Source: Conexivisphaera sp046536535
GTDB taxonomy: Archaea > Thermoproteota > Nitrososphaeria > Conexivisphaerales > Conexivisphaeraceae
Length of the DNA stretch: 13,100 bases
Direction of reading: 5' to 3'
Assembly: GCA_046536535.1 (NCBI GenBank)
Contig: JAWDMO010000031.1
Span: 1-13,100, forward strand
Below are positions 6,060 through 13,100 of this stretch, one piece after another. Within the stretch, counting starts at the first letter, position 1, and each line of letters starts with the position of its first letter. The notes under the pieces are model-generated. The model made no database searches. It was given only the letters and a program-made list of their open reading frames with translations, and was not told where the DNA came from. Position numbers and translations under genes: made by a program.

Positions 6060-6929
6060 TTGGCGAATAGTATATCCATTCTCATTGATAGGTTGAGGTG
6101 GGAGGAGAAGGCACTCTACGCGAGCGCGGTCGACGCGGGGCTCAAAGCCAGCCTCGTCGACGTGAAGTCCCACAGCATGGATATATCGGATAGATCCAGC
6201 CTGCCCGAGGACCTCAGGGGATCGGACGTCGTGCTGCAGAGGTGCATAAGCCACTACCGCGGACTCTACTACTCGGCCGTGCTCGAGGCGTTCGACTACC
6301 GGGTGGTGAACTCGTTCATGACCTCGATGGTGAGCGGGAACAAGCTGCTGACCTCCCTGAGGCTCGTCAAAATGGGCGTTCCGACCCCGAGGACATACGT
6401 ATCGTTCTCGGACGAATCGGCGCTGGAGTTCATGGAGCGCCACGGCTATCCGATTGTCATGAAGCCCATAGTGGGCAGCTGGGGGCGCATGGTGGTCAAG
6501 GTAGACGATAAGGACGACGCGAACACCGTGGTGGAGTTCCGGAGGATGATCCAGGACCCGACGTATCAGGTGTACTACCTTCAGGAGTACGTCAGGCGGC
6601 CGCCGAGGGATCTCCGCGCCGTGGTGGTCGGCGACAGTGTGGTCGCGGCGGAATATCGCTATCAGCCCCCCGACGACTGGAGGACCAATATAGCCAGGGG
6701 AGGGAGGGCCGAGCCCGTGAAGCTGGACGCCGGCGACACCGAGATAGTATTGAAGGCCGCCGAGGCCGTGGGGGGCGGCGTGCTGGGGGTGGACGCGATG
6801 GAGACCGAGGACGGGTTACTCGTGCACGAGGTGAATAGCGGCGTGGAGTTCCATGGGGCCAGCCGGGCGACCGGTGTGGATATAGCCGCAAAGATAGTGG
6901 AGTACGCCAGGGAGATCATCAGGAAGTGA
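6060..6929 (+). CDS. argX: Glutamate--[LysW] ligase ArgX (LysX/RimK-type ATP-grasp)
   Basis: This ATP-grasp ligase is expected to attach glutamate to the C-terminal Glu of LysW, the first committed step of the carrier-bound ornithine route. ATP-grasp landmarks are VMKPIVGSWGRMV (133-145), LQEYVRRPPRD (174-184), YRYQPPDDWRTN (199-210), ARGGRAEP (212-219), a Gly-rich VLGVDAMETEDG stretch (241-252) and the metal-binding HEVNSGVEF (256-264). The specificity region reads EFHGAS, unlike EFRNSV in the second paralogue at 11677; by family knowledge the Asn-Ser form goes with aminoadipate (LysX) and the Gly form with glutamate (ArgX). Its position next to lysW and argCBD agrees. The start is TTG at 6060. 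Parts of the gene are nearly identical in DNA to the second paralogue. Specificity is inferred, not shown. Confidence 0.87.
   Translation: MANSISILIDRLRWEEKALYASAVDAGLKASLVDVKSHSMDISDRSSLPEDLRGSDVVLQRCISHYRGLYYSAVLEAFDYRVVNSFMTSMVSGNKLLTSLRLVKMGVPTPRTYVSFSDESALEFMERHGYPIVMKPIVGSWGRMVVKVDDKDDANTVVEFRRMIQDPTYQVYYLQEYVRRPPRDLRAVVVGDSVVAAEYRYQPPDDWRTNIARGGRAEPVKLDAGDTEIVLKAAEAVGGGVLGVDAMETEDGLLVHEVNSGVEFHGASRATGVDIAAKIVEYAREIIRK
6567..6815 (+). repeat. Tract shared with lysX (copy in argX)
   Basis: This part of argX aligns without gaps to 12172-12420 in lysX (offset 5605). It contains a 38-base perfect match (6567-6604), a 60-base tract with five differences (6654-6713) and a 57-base perfect match (6759-6815). 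Between the last two tracts, 6714-6752 is clearly diverged. Identity extends through synonymous third positions. Confidence 0.9.
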
Positions 6930-6935
6930 TACGTG

Positions 6936-7994
6936 ATGGTAAAGGTCTCGATAATAGGCGCATCGGGCTACGTCGGGGGGGAACTACTGAGGATACTCTC
7001 GAGGCATCCCGACGTCGAGATAGTCGCGGCGCATTCGCGTCAGTACGCTGGCGAGTACGTGCACAGGGTGCATCCGAACCTGAGGGGCACCCTCAACCTG
7101 CAGTTCACCGGCGAGGACCCCGTCAAGGCGGTGTCGAGGTCCGACGTGGCATTCCTCTCAGTCCCGCACGGCACATCGGTCAAGGTGACGCCATCGCTCA
7201 TGCAGCTGGGCGTCAAGATCATAGACATGAGCGCGGATTTCAGGCTGAAGGACCCCTCGGCGTATGAGGTCTGGTATCATTACAGGCATCCATATCCGGA
7301 TCTCCTCGGGAAATTCGTCTACGGCCTGGCCGAGCTGCACAGGGATGAACTCAGGGGCGCCGACTACGCGTCCGCCCCCGGGTGCAACGCGGCGGCCGCG
7401 ATACTGGGGCTGGCGCCGTTGGCCCGGTCCGGGGCTATATCGAACGGCACCGTAGTGGTCGACGCGAAGGTGGGGTCGTCCGGCGCGGGCGGTAAGCCCT
7501 CCCCGGCCACGCATTTCTCGGAGAGATTCGGCGTCGTGAGGCCGTACAGCCCGGCCGGCCACAGGCATGTCGCGGAGATAGAACAGGAGCTGACGCGCGC
7601 CTCCGGCCGCACGTACAGGATCGCCATGAGCGCGCACGCCGTCAACATCGTGCGCGGAATACTCTCCACGTCGCACGTCTTCACGGACGAGGAGAACCTC
7701 GATCAGGCGAGGATCTGGCGGGCCTACAGGGAGATGTACCGCGAAGAGCCGTTCATAAGGTTCATCCGGGACAAGAAGGGCATATTCAGATATCCGGACC
7801 CGAAGATAGTCGTCGGATCGAACTTCGCGGACATAGGATTCGAGGTGGACCGCCACACGAGCAGGATAGTGGTGTTATCGGCGATCGATAACCTGATGAA
7901 GGGCGCCGCGGGGAGCGCCGTGCAGGCCATGAACCTCATGCTGGGGATCGACGAGAGGACCGCGCTGGACATGCCGCCGCTCCATCCGGTTTGA
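6936..7994 (+). CDS. lysY: [LysW]-glutamyl/aminoadipyl phosphate reductase (LysY/ArgC)
   Basis: It reduces the LysW-bound acyl phosphate to a semialdehyde with NADPH and is homologous to N-acetyl-gamma-glutamyl-phosphate reductase (ArgC). Visible are the Rossmann start VSIIGASGYVGGEL, the nucleophile in SAPGCNAAAA (Cys150 counted from ATG 6936), DAKVGSSGAGGKPS, the conserved AGHRHVAEIEQEL and the C-terminal DNLMKGAAGSAVQAMN. About 352 residues, normal length. I chose ATG 6936; a GTG at 6933 directly before it would add one residue. Overlap and spacing with argX are minimal (6 bases). With only one such reductase in the operon, it probably acts in both the arginine and lysine branches, as in Sulfolobus. 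Confidence 0.93.
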   Translation: MVKVSIIGASGYVGGELLRILSRHPDVEIVAAHSRQYAGEYVHRVHPNLRGTLNLQFTGEDPVKAVSRSDVAFLSVPHGTSVKVTPSLMQLGVKIIDMSADFRLKDPSAYEVWYHYRHPYPDLLGKFVYGLAELHRDELRGADYASAPGCNAAAAILGLAPLARSGAISNGTVVVDAKVGSSGAGGKPSPATHFSERFGVVRPYSPAGHRHVAEIEQELTRASGRTYRIAMSAHAVNIVRGILSTSHVFTDEENLDQARIWRAYREMYREEPFIRFIRDKKGIFRYPDPKIVVGSNFADIGFEVDRHTSRIVVLSAIDNLMKGAAGSAVQAMNLMLGIDERTALDMPPLHPV

Positions 7995-8000
7995 GGTGAT
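7993..8000 (+). promoter_or_regulatory. Ribosome binding site that fixes the lysZ start
   Basis: GAGGTGAT at 7993-8000 overlaps the lysY stop codon and matches the archaeal 16S 3' end (anti-Shine-Dalgarno AUCACCUCC). It stands seven bases before ATG 8008, good spacing, whereas the candidate starts GTG 7996 and ATG 7999 lie inside the motif itself and could not use it. Confidence 0.7.
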
Positions 8001-8007
8001 GCGTTTG

Positions 8008-8805
8008 ATGGTCGTGAAGATAGGCGGAAGCCTCGTGCACGGCGGCTTTCTCGAGGGGATACTGGATGACATAGCCGGGCGCGATGGCGTCGTGATCGTG
8101 CACGGCGGCGGCGCGGTGGTCACCGAAATCGCAGAGAAGCTGGGCGTGAGGCAGCAGTTCGTGACGTCGCCCACCGGCATAAGGAGCCGCTATACGGATA
8201 AGGAGACGGCCGGGATATTCGCGATGGTCATGGCCGGGAGGATAGGCACCGATATCGTGGCGTCCCTGCGGGCTAGGGGGGTCGACGCGTTCGGCCTCTC
8301 GGGCGTCGACGGCGGGCTCCTCGTGGCCGAGCGCAAGAAGCGCCTTGTGATAATCGACGACAGGGGGAGGAGGCGCGCGATAGATGGCGGATACACCGGC
8401 AGGATACTGGAGGTGAGGGCCAGCGTGCTCAGGGCTCTTCTGGACGCCGGGTTCACGCCGGTGGTATCCCCCCTGGCTATAAGCCCGGAGGGCGAGGTGT
8501 TGAACGTCGACGCAGACAGGGCGGCGGCTTACGTGGCCGCGGCGCTCAGGGCGGACAGGTTGCTGCTGCTGACGAACGTCGCCGGGCTTCTGGACCCCGA
8601 GGGGAGGCTCGTCAGGGAGTTGACGCTCGAGGACGCCAGGGAGCGCATGAAGGGCGTGGGGCCCGGGATGGACAAGAAGCTTCTCGCCGCGACCGAGGCG
8701 CTCGACGGCGGCGTCGGCGAGGTGCTGATCGCCGACGGAAGAATAGATAAGCCGATAAGCGGCGCGCTCGGCGGCGACCGCACGGTCGTGAGGAGGGGCA
8801 GTTAG
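8008..8805 (+). CDS. lysZ: [LysW]-glutamate/aminoadipate kinase (LysZ/ArgB)
   Basis: This amino-acid kinase phosphorylates the side-chain carboxyl of the LysW-bound glutamate or 2-aminoadipate and is homologous to N-acetylglutamate kinase. Visible are VVKIGGSLVHGG (residues 2-13) with the phosphate-binding Lys4 and Gly pair, IVHGGGAVV (30-38), LNVDADRAAAYVA (165-177), LLTNVAGLLDPEG (187-199) and GPGMDKKLLAA (218-228). The start is ATG 8008, preceded by a strong ribosome binding site at 7993-8000; upstream GTG 7996 or ATG 7999 would add three or four residues. Length is 265. A single kinase in the operon implies use in both branches. Its TAG abuts the ATG of lysJ. Confidence 0.93.
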   Translation: MVVKIGGSLVHGGFLEGILDDIAGRDGVVIVHGGGAVVTEIAEKLGVRQQFVTSPTGIRSRYTDKETAGIFAMVMAGRIGTDIVASLRARGVDAFGLSGVDGGLLVAERKKRLVIIDDRGRRRAIDGGYTGRILEVRASVLRALLDAGFTPVVSPLAISPEGEVLNVDADRAAAYVAAALRADRLLLLTNVAGLLDPEGRLVRELTLEDARERMKGVGPGMDKKLLAATEALDGGVGEVLIADGRIDKPISGALGGDRTVVRRGS

Positions 8806-10020
8806 ATGGATCCCGGGCACGTCGTGGAGGTGGAGGACGCCAGGCTGCTCAAGACGTTCCAGAGGTTCGGCGTCATAGTGGACCGCGCCGAGGGCGCCTA
8901 CCTGTGGGATATGTCCGGGCGCAGGTACCTGGACTTCATGGCCGGCTACGGCGTCGCGATACTGGGGCACGGCAGGAGGGAGGTGGCGGACGCGATCGTG
9001 GATCAGCTGCGCCGCAACGCGATATGCCACGGATCGCTCTACAGCCCGGCGAGGGCGGAGTTCCTGGAAGAGCTATTCGACGTGCTGCCCGGCAACATGT
9101 CGGCCGCATACATGGCGAACAGCGGGGCCGAGGCTGTGGAGGCGGCTATAAAGGTCGCCGTGAAGGCGACGGGCCGTTCGCTGTTCATCGCCGCCAAGGG
9201 TTCATATCACGGGAAGACGCTGGGCGCGCTTTCGCTCACCTGGGGCGAGAAGTACAGGAAGCCGTTCATGCAGCTACTGCCGAAGGTGCATTTCGTGGGA
9301 TACGGCGATGCCAAGGCGCTGGACGACGCGCCGTTCGAGGAAGCAGCCGCCATTTTCCTGGAGCCCGTCCAGGGCGAGGGCGGCGTCAACCTGCCGAGCG
9401 CGGAATTCATGGTCGAAGCCGAGAGGCGCTGCAGGTCCAGCGGCTGCGTGCTTGTCATGGACGAGATACAGGCCGGGCTCGGCAGGACCGGTAGGATGTG
9501 GGCCCACGAGCACTGGGGGGTCAAGCCGGACATAATCACAATAGGTAAGGGAATCGGCGGCGGGATACCCATGGGCGTCGCAGCGATGTCGTCTGAGCTC
9601 TCGGGCGCAATGAAGCTCGGCGAGCAGACGTCCACGTTCGGGGGGAACCCGCTCGCATCGGCCGCGGGGGCCGCGGTCCTCAGGGTTTTGAGGGAGGGGA
9701 GGCTCTGGGAGAACGCCGAGAGGATGGGATCGAGGTTCCTCAGGGGCCTGGACGGAATCGCCGCCGGGCGCAGGCTGGCCGAGTCCAGCAGGGGACTGGG
9801 CCTTATGGATGCGCTCGACCTTAGGATAAGCGTCTCGGAGGCGCTGCCGGCGCTCATAGGAAACGGGATGATCTCCACATACTCGGGCCTCAGGACCCTC
9901 AGGTTCCTCCCCCCGCTCGTAATAGGCGAGGACGAGGTCGACAGCGCTCTGTCGATAATCGACAGAACGCTCATGGAAATCGAACAGACCAAAAGGTCGA
10001 ATATGGGCGAAAGAGATTAA
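8806..10020 (+). CDS. lysJ: [LysW]-ornithine/lysine aminotransferase (LysJ/ArgD)
   Basis: This PLP-dependent class III aminotransferase converts the LysW-bound semialdehyde to LysW-ornithine or LysW-lysine with glutamate as amino donor. Visible are NSGAEAVEAAIKVA (105-118), GSYHGKTLGALS (132-143), EPVQGEGGVNLP (186-197), VMDEIQAGLGRTG (217-229) with the cofactor-contacting Asp219, TIGKGIGGGIPMG (245-257) with the Schiff-base Lys248, and TFGGNPLASAA (277-287). Length of 404 is normal. ATG 8806 directly follows the lysZ stop. Relation to acetylornithine aminotransferase (ArgD) is evident; the carrier-linked substrate is inferred from lysW, argX and lysX in the same operon. Confidence 0.94.
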   Translation: MDPGHVVEVEDARLLKTFQRFGVIVDRAEGAYLWDMSGRRYLDFMAGYGVAILGHGRREVADAIVDQLRRNAICHGSLYSPARAEFLEELFDVLPGNMSAAYMANSGAEAVEAAIKVAVKATGRSLFIAAKGSYHGKTLGALSLTWGEKYRKPFMQLLPKVHFVGYGDAKALDDAPFEEAAAIFLEPVQGEGGVNLPSAEFMVEAERRCRSSGCVLVMDEIQAGLGRTGRMWAHEHWGVKPDIITIGKGIGGGIPMGVAAMSSELSGAMKLGEQTSTFGGNPLASAAGAAVLRVLREGRLWENAERMGSRFLRGLDGIAAGRRLAESSRGLGLMDALDLRISVSEALPALIGNGMISTYSGLRTLRFLPPLVIGEDEVDSALSIIDRTLMEIEQTKRSNMGERD

Positions 10021-10045
10021 TTTATGTCCTATAAACGTGCGGCGC
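10014..10045 (+). promoter_or_regulatory. Possible internal promoter for lysM
   Basis: The AT-rich stretch TTAATTTATG (10017-10026) is centred about 25 bases before ATG 10046, the distance expected for a TATA box driving a leaderless transcript. This is also the widest gap within the operon (25 bases to that ATG), and no ribosome binding site is visible before lysM. Operon read-through remains possible. Confidence 0.4.
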
Positions 10046-10462
10046 ATGTCGCATGACGAAATAGACTCGAGGATCATCGAGATGCTGAAGTCCGACGCCA
10101 GGAGGCCGTTCGTCGACATGGCCAAGGAGCTGGGGATCTCCGAGGCCGCGGTCAGGAGGCGCGTGAGGAGGCTCGTCGACTCCCATGTGATAAGGAAGTT
10201 CACGGTGGAGCTCGGGAGGCTCGGCGGAGCCAATGCGATAACGCTGGTGGCGGTCGAGCCCGGCGCGCAGATAAGGGAGATAGTCGAGCGCGTGAGGGAG
10301 CTGGAAGGCGTCGATCGCATCTACGAGATAACGGGACAGTATGACATGGCGATCTTCGTGGGCGGCGACAGCATAACAGAGGTCAACTCGACAATAGACA
10401 GGATAAGATCGATGGACGGCGTGACCGGCACGAACACGATAATAATCCTCAAGGAGGACTGA
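10046..10462 (+). CDS. lysM: Lrp/AsnC-family regulator, LysM-like
   Basis: This is a feast/famine-type transcription regulator. The N-terminal helix-turn-helix is seen in DSRIIEMLKSDARRPFVDMA (7-26) followed by LGISEAAVRRRVRRLV (29-44). The C-terminal RAM ligand-binding domain runs from about residue 63 to the end, with the typical glycine-containing ITGQYDMAIFV (95-105). Sulfolobus LysM, encoded in the lysine cluster, binds lysine and acts on the lys promoter, so the position here suggests the same job. I prefer ATG 10046 (138 residues), starting just before the HTH and 25 bases after a TATA-like element; GTG 10037 would add three residues. Ligand and targets are inferred. Confidence 0.85.
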   Translation: MSHDEIDSRIIEMLKSDARRPFVDMAKELGISEAAVRRRVRRLVDSHVIRKFTVELGRLGGANAITLVAVEPGAQIREIVERVRELEGVDRIYEITGQYDMAIFVGGDSITEVNSTIDRIRSMDGVTGTNTIIILKED

Positions 10463-10468
10463 GATTAC

Positions 10469-11680
10469 TTGGCCCAGTCGATAGATAGGGCCGGCCTAGG
10501 GTATTCCGGCGAGTACAACTCCGGCTCCACGTCATCGCTCGGGGGCAGGAAGGTGCATATACTCGACAGCACCCTCAGGGAGGGCGAACAGGGCGCCGGG
10601 GTATCCTTCACGACCAGGCAGCGCCTTCAGATAGCCTGGATGCTCGACTACTTCGGCGTGGATTCCATAGAGGTGAGCCCCGTGATATCCCGGTCCCACT
10701 TCGAGAGCTGTAGCGAGATGGTGAACGCCGGCCTGAGCGCCCAGATAGTCGCGCATGCCAGGGCGCTCAAGCAGGATATAGACACCGTGCTGAGGTGCGG
10801 CGCCAGCAGCGCTGCCATCTACCACTCGGTATCCGATATACATCTGAGGTACAAGCTTAACGTGGATTTCGAGGACGCCGTCCGCAGGGGGGTAGAGGCG
10901 GTCGAGTACGCGAAGTCGCACGGCCTGAAGCTGAGGTTCACGCTCGAGGATGCCAGCAGGACGTCGCCGGATCGCCTTGTCGAGTACGCGAAGGCCATGG
11001 AGGACGCCGGCGCGGACCGTCTCAGCATACCGGACACGGTGGGCGTGATGACCCCGGGCGGCATGTACAGGCTCGTCAAGCTCGTCAGGGAATCGGTCGA
11101 CATACCGCTGGATGTGCACTGCCACAACGACCTCGGCCTGTCGCTGGCGAACGCGCTCGCCGGCCTGGAGGCCGGCGCGGACCAGGTCCACACGACGGTC
11201 GGCGGAATGGGCGAGAGATCCGGGATAACTGACCTAGCGCAGCTGGCCGTGACGCTCATATCCATCTACGGAGCGCAGATCAACGTCAGGATGAACATGC
11301 TGAAGGACCTCTACGACCTGGTGTTCAACTATCTTGGATTCAGCCCGTTTCCGTTCATGCCGTTGCTGGGCGACAACGCGTACAAGCACAAGGCGGGCAC
11401 CCATATAGCGGCGGTCCTCAGGAATCCGATCGCCTACGAGGTCATCCCGCCGCGGTTCGTGGGCGCGAGGAGGAAGCTCGTCTTCGGTGAGCTGCTCGGC
11501 AGGAACGGGGCCGCGTTCTTCCTCAAGCTGATGGGGCTCGAGCCGGACGATGCCAAGGCCAGGTCCTTCGCCGATGCCATGAAGGGACTCCAGATGGGCG
11601 ACCTGTTCGAGCTTGAGATGGACGAGCGCATGGAGAAGCTGTTCCTGGAATCACAGAGGAGCCTGGAGGGCGGGGAATGA
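10469..11680 (+). CDS. Homocitrate synthase
   Basis: This DRE-TIM metallolyase condenses acetyl-CoA and 2-oxoglutarate to homocitrate, the first step toward 2-aminoadipate and lysine. Visible are DSTLREGEQGAG (33-44) with the catalytic Arg-Glu pair, FTLEDASRT (157-165), the metal-binding HCHND (217-221) and GGMGERSGITD (245-255). The protein (403 residues) lacks the large regulatory domain of 2-isopropylmalate synthases, and the lysine-gene neighbours favour homocitrate synthase over isopropylmalate or citramalate synthase. The start is TTG 10469: GGAGG at 10453-10457 precedes it, and no other start lies before the barrel. The first 28 residues are Gly/Ser-rich. It overlaps lysX as ATGA. Homoaconitase and homoisocitrate dehydrogenase genes are not in this window. 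Confidence 0.88.
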   Translation: MAQSIDRAGLGYSGEYNSGSTSSLGGRKVHILDSTLREGEQGAGVSFTTRQRLQIAWMLDYFGVDSIEVSPVISRSHFESCSEMVNAGLSAQIVAHARALKQDIDTVLRCGASSAAIYHSVSDIHLRYKLNVDFEDAVRRGVEAVEYAKSHGLKLRFTLEDASRTSPDRLVEYAKAMEDAGADRLSIPDTVGVMTPGGMYRLVKLVRESVDIPLDVHCHNDLGLSLANALAGLEAGADQVHTTVGGMGERSGITDLAQLAVTLISIYGAQINVRMNMLKDLYDLVFNYLGFSPFPFMPLLGDNAYKHKAGTHIAAVLRNPIAYEVIPPRFVGARRKLVFGELLGRNGAAFFLKLMGLEPDDAKARSFADAMKGLQMGDLFELEMDERMEKLFLESQRSLEGGE

Positions 11681-12534
11681 CCACCATAACGATGTTCCAC
11701 GACGTCGTGAGGCTCGAGGAGAAGATGCTGGTGGAGTCCGCCGGGAGGAGGAACGTGGACGTGAGGCTGGTGGATACGAGGAACATGAGGCTGGACTCGC
11801 ACGGCGGGCTCGATGGATACCTGGAGGCCGGGGGCGTCGCGTTCCAGCGCAGCGTGAGCTACTACCGCCACCTGCACGTGACCGCGTACCTGGAGTACAT
11901 GGGCGTGCGGGTCGTCAACGGCCTTCAGACGGTTATAGTTGCCGGCAACAAGATGCTGACCACAATGGCGCTTGCCAGGGATGGCGTGCCGACGCCGAGG
12001 ACGCTCGTGGCGTTCTCCAAGGAGAGGGCTCTTGATGCGTTCACGGAGCTCGGGGGCAGGGCGGTCCTGAAGCCCGTCATGGGCAGCTGGGGAAGGCTGG
12101 TGGCGCTGCTCGACTCCAAGGCTGCTGCGCAGGCGGTTATCGAGGACCGCGAGGAGATGGGGCCCATACACCAGGTGTACTACCTTCAGGAGTACGTCAG
12201 GCGGCCGCCTAGGGATATAAGGTCGTTCGTGGTCGGCAACCGGGTGGTCGCGGCGATCTATCGCTATCAACCCCCCGACGACTGGAGGACCAATACGGCC
12301 AGGGGAGGGAAGGCCGAACCATGTCAGATCACGCGCGAGCTGGAGGACGTGTCGATGAAGGCTGCCGAGGCCGTGGGGGGCGGCGTGCTGGGGGTGGACG
12401 CGATGGAGACCGAGGACGGGCTCATAGTGCACGAGGTTAACCATAACCCGGAATTCAGGAACAGCGTGAAGGTGACCGGTATAGATATTGCCGGCCACAT
12501 GATAGACTATGTCGCGGGCCTGGCCAAGAGGTAG
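11677..12534 (+). CDS. lysX: 2-Aminoadipate--[LysW] ligase LysX (ATP-grasp)
   Basis: It should attach 2-aminoadipate to LysW, starting the carrier-bound lysine steps. ATP-grasp landmarks match those of ArgX at 6060: VLKPVMGSWGRLV (130-142), LQEYVRRPPRD (170-180), YRYQPPDDWRTN (195-206), ARGGKAEP (208-215), VLGVDAMETEDG (237-248) and HEVNHNPEF (252-260). The following RNSV differs from HGAS in ArgX and fits the EF(K/R)NSV pattern recalled for aminoadipate-specific LysX of Thermus. Its place directly after homocitrate synthase, with ATGA overlap, agrees. The N-terminal half has diverged from ArgX, but central DNA tracts are identical. Length is 285 residues. Substrate choice is inferred. Confidence 0.88.
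   Translation: MTTITMFHDVVRLEEKMLVESAGRRNVDVRLVDTRNMRLDSHGGLDGYLEAGGVAFQRSVSYYRHLHVTAYLEYMGVRVVNGLQTVIVAGNKMLTTMALARDGVPTPRTLVAFSKERALDAFTELGGRAVLKPVMGSWGRLVALLDSKAAAQAVIEDREEMGPIHQVYYLQEYVRRPPRDIRSFVVGNRVVAAIYRYQPPDDWRTNTARGGKAEPCQITRELEDVSMKAAEAVGGGVLGVDAMETEDGLIVHEVNHNPEFRNSVKVTGIDIAGHMIDYVAGLAKR
12172..12420 (+). repeat. Tract shared with argX (copy in lysX)
   Basis: This is the partner of 6567-6815. Perfect matches are 12172-12209 and 12364-12420; 12259-12318 differs at five of 60 positions. The diverged island corresponds to 12319-12357. The mosaic suggests exchange between the two paralogues or strong codon-level constraint. Confidence 0.9.
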
Positions 12535-12539
12535 TTGAA

Positions 12540-13100
12540 ATGAGCGTCGAGAACAGCGAGGAGATAAAGTTCCTGATGGATATGGTTAACATATATTCAC
12601 CATCGGGCCGCGAGGCGAGGATAGCGAAATACATCTACGAGAAGATGTCATCGGATTTCTCGTTCGACGACGTCAAGCTGGACGACGTCGGGAACGTGAT
12701 AGGGGTTTACCGGGGCAAGCGGCCCTCCGTGCTTCTGTGCAGTCATATGGACACGGTCCCGGGCAGGTTGCCCGTGCGGATCGAGGACGGCCACCTGATG
12801 GGCCGCGGATCGGTCGACGCCAAGGGATCCCTGGCGGCAATGGTGCTGGCCGCGCATGCCCTGAAGGAGAGCGGCTACGAGGGCGAGATAGTGGTCGCGG
12901 CGGTCGTCGACGAGGAGGGCAGGGGCATAGGCGCCAAACATCTGGCGAGGAGCGGCCTGAGCGTCGATTATGTGCTCCTGGGCGAGCCGAGCGGCCTGTC
13001 TCAGATAACCGTCGGCTACAAGGGCCGCGTGCAGCTCAGGGTGAACGTCGAGACAGAGGGATTCCACGCGAGCTCCCCGTGGCTGGGCAAGAGCGCGTTC
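12540..13100 (+). CDS. lysK: [LysW]-lysine/ornithine hydrolase LysK (3' part outside window)
   Basis: This M20-family zinc peptidase cleaves the finished lysine or ornithine from the LysW C-terminus, the last carrier-bound step. The frame opens at ATG 12540, six bases after lysX, and stays open for 187 codons to the window edge, about half of the usual 340-350 residues. Visible are the metal ligand His69 with catalytic-type Asp71 in SHMDTVPG, Asp93 in GRGSVDAKG, the adjacent acidic pair E125-E126 in VVDEEGRG, and E149 in LGEPSG; these match M20 metal-binding and general-base positions. The start of the dimerisation domain (GYKGRVQLRV, 159-168) is present. Only one such hydrolase is seen, consistent with use in both branches. 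The 3' end lies beyond base 13100. Confidence 0.92.
   Translation, partial: MSVENSEEIKFLMDMVNIYSPSGREARIAKYIYEKMSSDFSFDDVKLDDVGNVIGVYRGKRPSVLLCSHMDTVPGRLPVRIEDGHLMGRGSVDAKGSLAAMVLAAHALKESGYEGEIVVAAVVDEEGRGIGAKHLARSGLSVDYVLLGEPSGLSQITVGYKGRVQLRVNVETEGFHASSPWLGKSAF

Noticed and set aside
6060..6929. RimK (ribosomal S6 glutamate ligase) instead of ArgX
   Set aside because: The adjacent lysW with an EDWGE tail, the argCBD-like neighbours and close similarity to the lysX paralogue favour a LysW ligase.
7936..9030. Long minus-strand open frame opposite lysZ and lysJ
   Set aside because: It is a GC-driven shadow of well-identified plus-strand genes; its translation shows no recognisable domain.
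9274..10320. Long minus-strand open frame opposite lysJ and lysM
   Set aside because: Antisense shadow with low-complexity Arg/Pro/Ser-rich translation.
11434..12498. Long minus-strand open frame opposite homocitrate synthase and lysX
   Set aside because: Shadow frame, His/Pro/Arg-rich, with no family signature.
1..13100. CRISPR arrays, insertion sequences, prophage or defence genes
   Set aside because: No regularly spaced repeats, transposase motifs or terminal inverted repeats were seen; the window is mostly housekeeping biosynthesis.

Overview
The window reads as a GC-rich archaeal chromosome, most likely a TACK/Thermoproteota-type organism. Supporting signs are the archaeal FEN-1, DUF371, carrier-protein (LysW) lysine/arginine biosynthesis, TATA-box promoters, GGTGAT-type ribosome binding sites and heavy use of AGG and ATA codons. 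Assignment below phylum is a guess; a Nitrososphaeria/Conexivisphaera-like lineage is one possibility.

Left part (1-3120): a 256-base AT-richer leader with a probable promoter is followed by a FEN-1 flap endonuclease gene interrupted by one in-frame TGA (980-982). Next come a protein-L-isoaspartate O-methyltransferase and a DUF371 protein. The methyltransferase frame runs about 140 bases into DUF371. On the opposite strand, converging on DUF371, is a gene for an ACT-domain protein whose start faces the arginine/lysine operon.

Right part (3180-13100): one long, tightly packed plus-strand operon follows: argG, argH, lysW, argX, argC/lysY, argB/lysZ, argD/lysJ, lysM (Lrp/AsnC), homocitrate synthase, lysX and lysK (cut by the window end). 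It encodes a shared LysW-carrier pathway. ArgX should load glutamate onto LysW for the ornithine/arginine branch, and LysX should load 2-aminoadipate for the lysine branch. LysZ, LysY and LysJ then phosphorylate, reduce and transaminate either carrier-bound substrate, and LysK releases ornithine or lysine. ArgG and ArgH finish arginine; homocitrate synthase opens the lysine branch. Ornithine carbamoyltransferase, homoaconitase, homoisocitrate dehydrogenase and a dedicated 2-aminoadipate aminotransferase are not in the window.

Main points for a second look: the in-frame stop in an otherwise intact fen1; a mosaic of perfectly conserved DNA tracts between argX and lysX that looks like gene conversion; a symmetric 59-base divergent promoter with a 10-bp palindrome between the ACT protein and argG; and the long pcm/DUF371 overlap.
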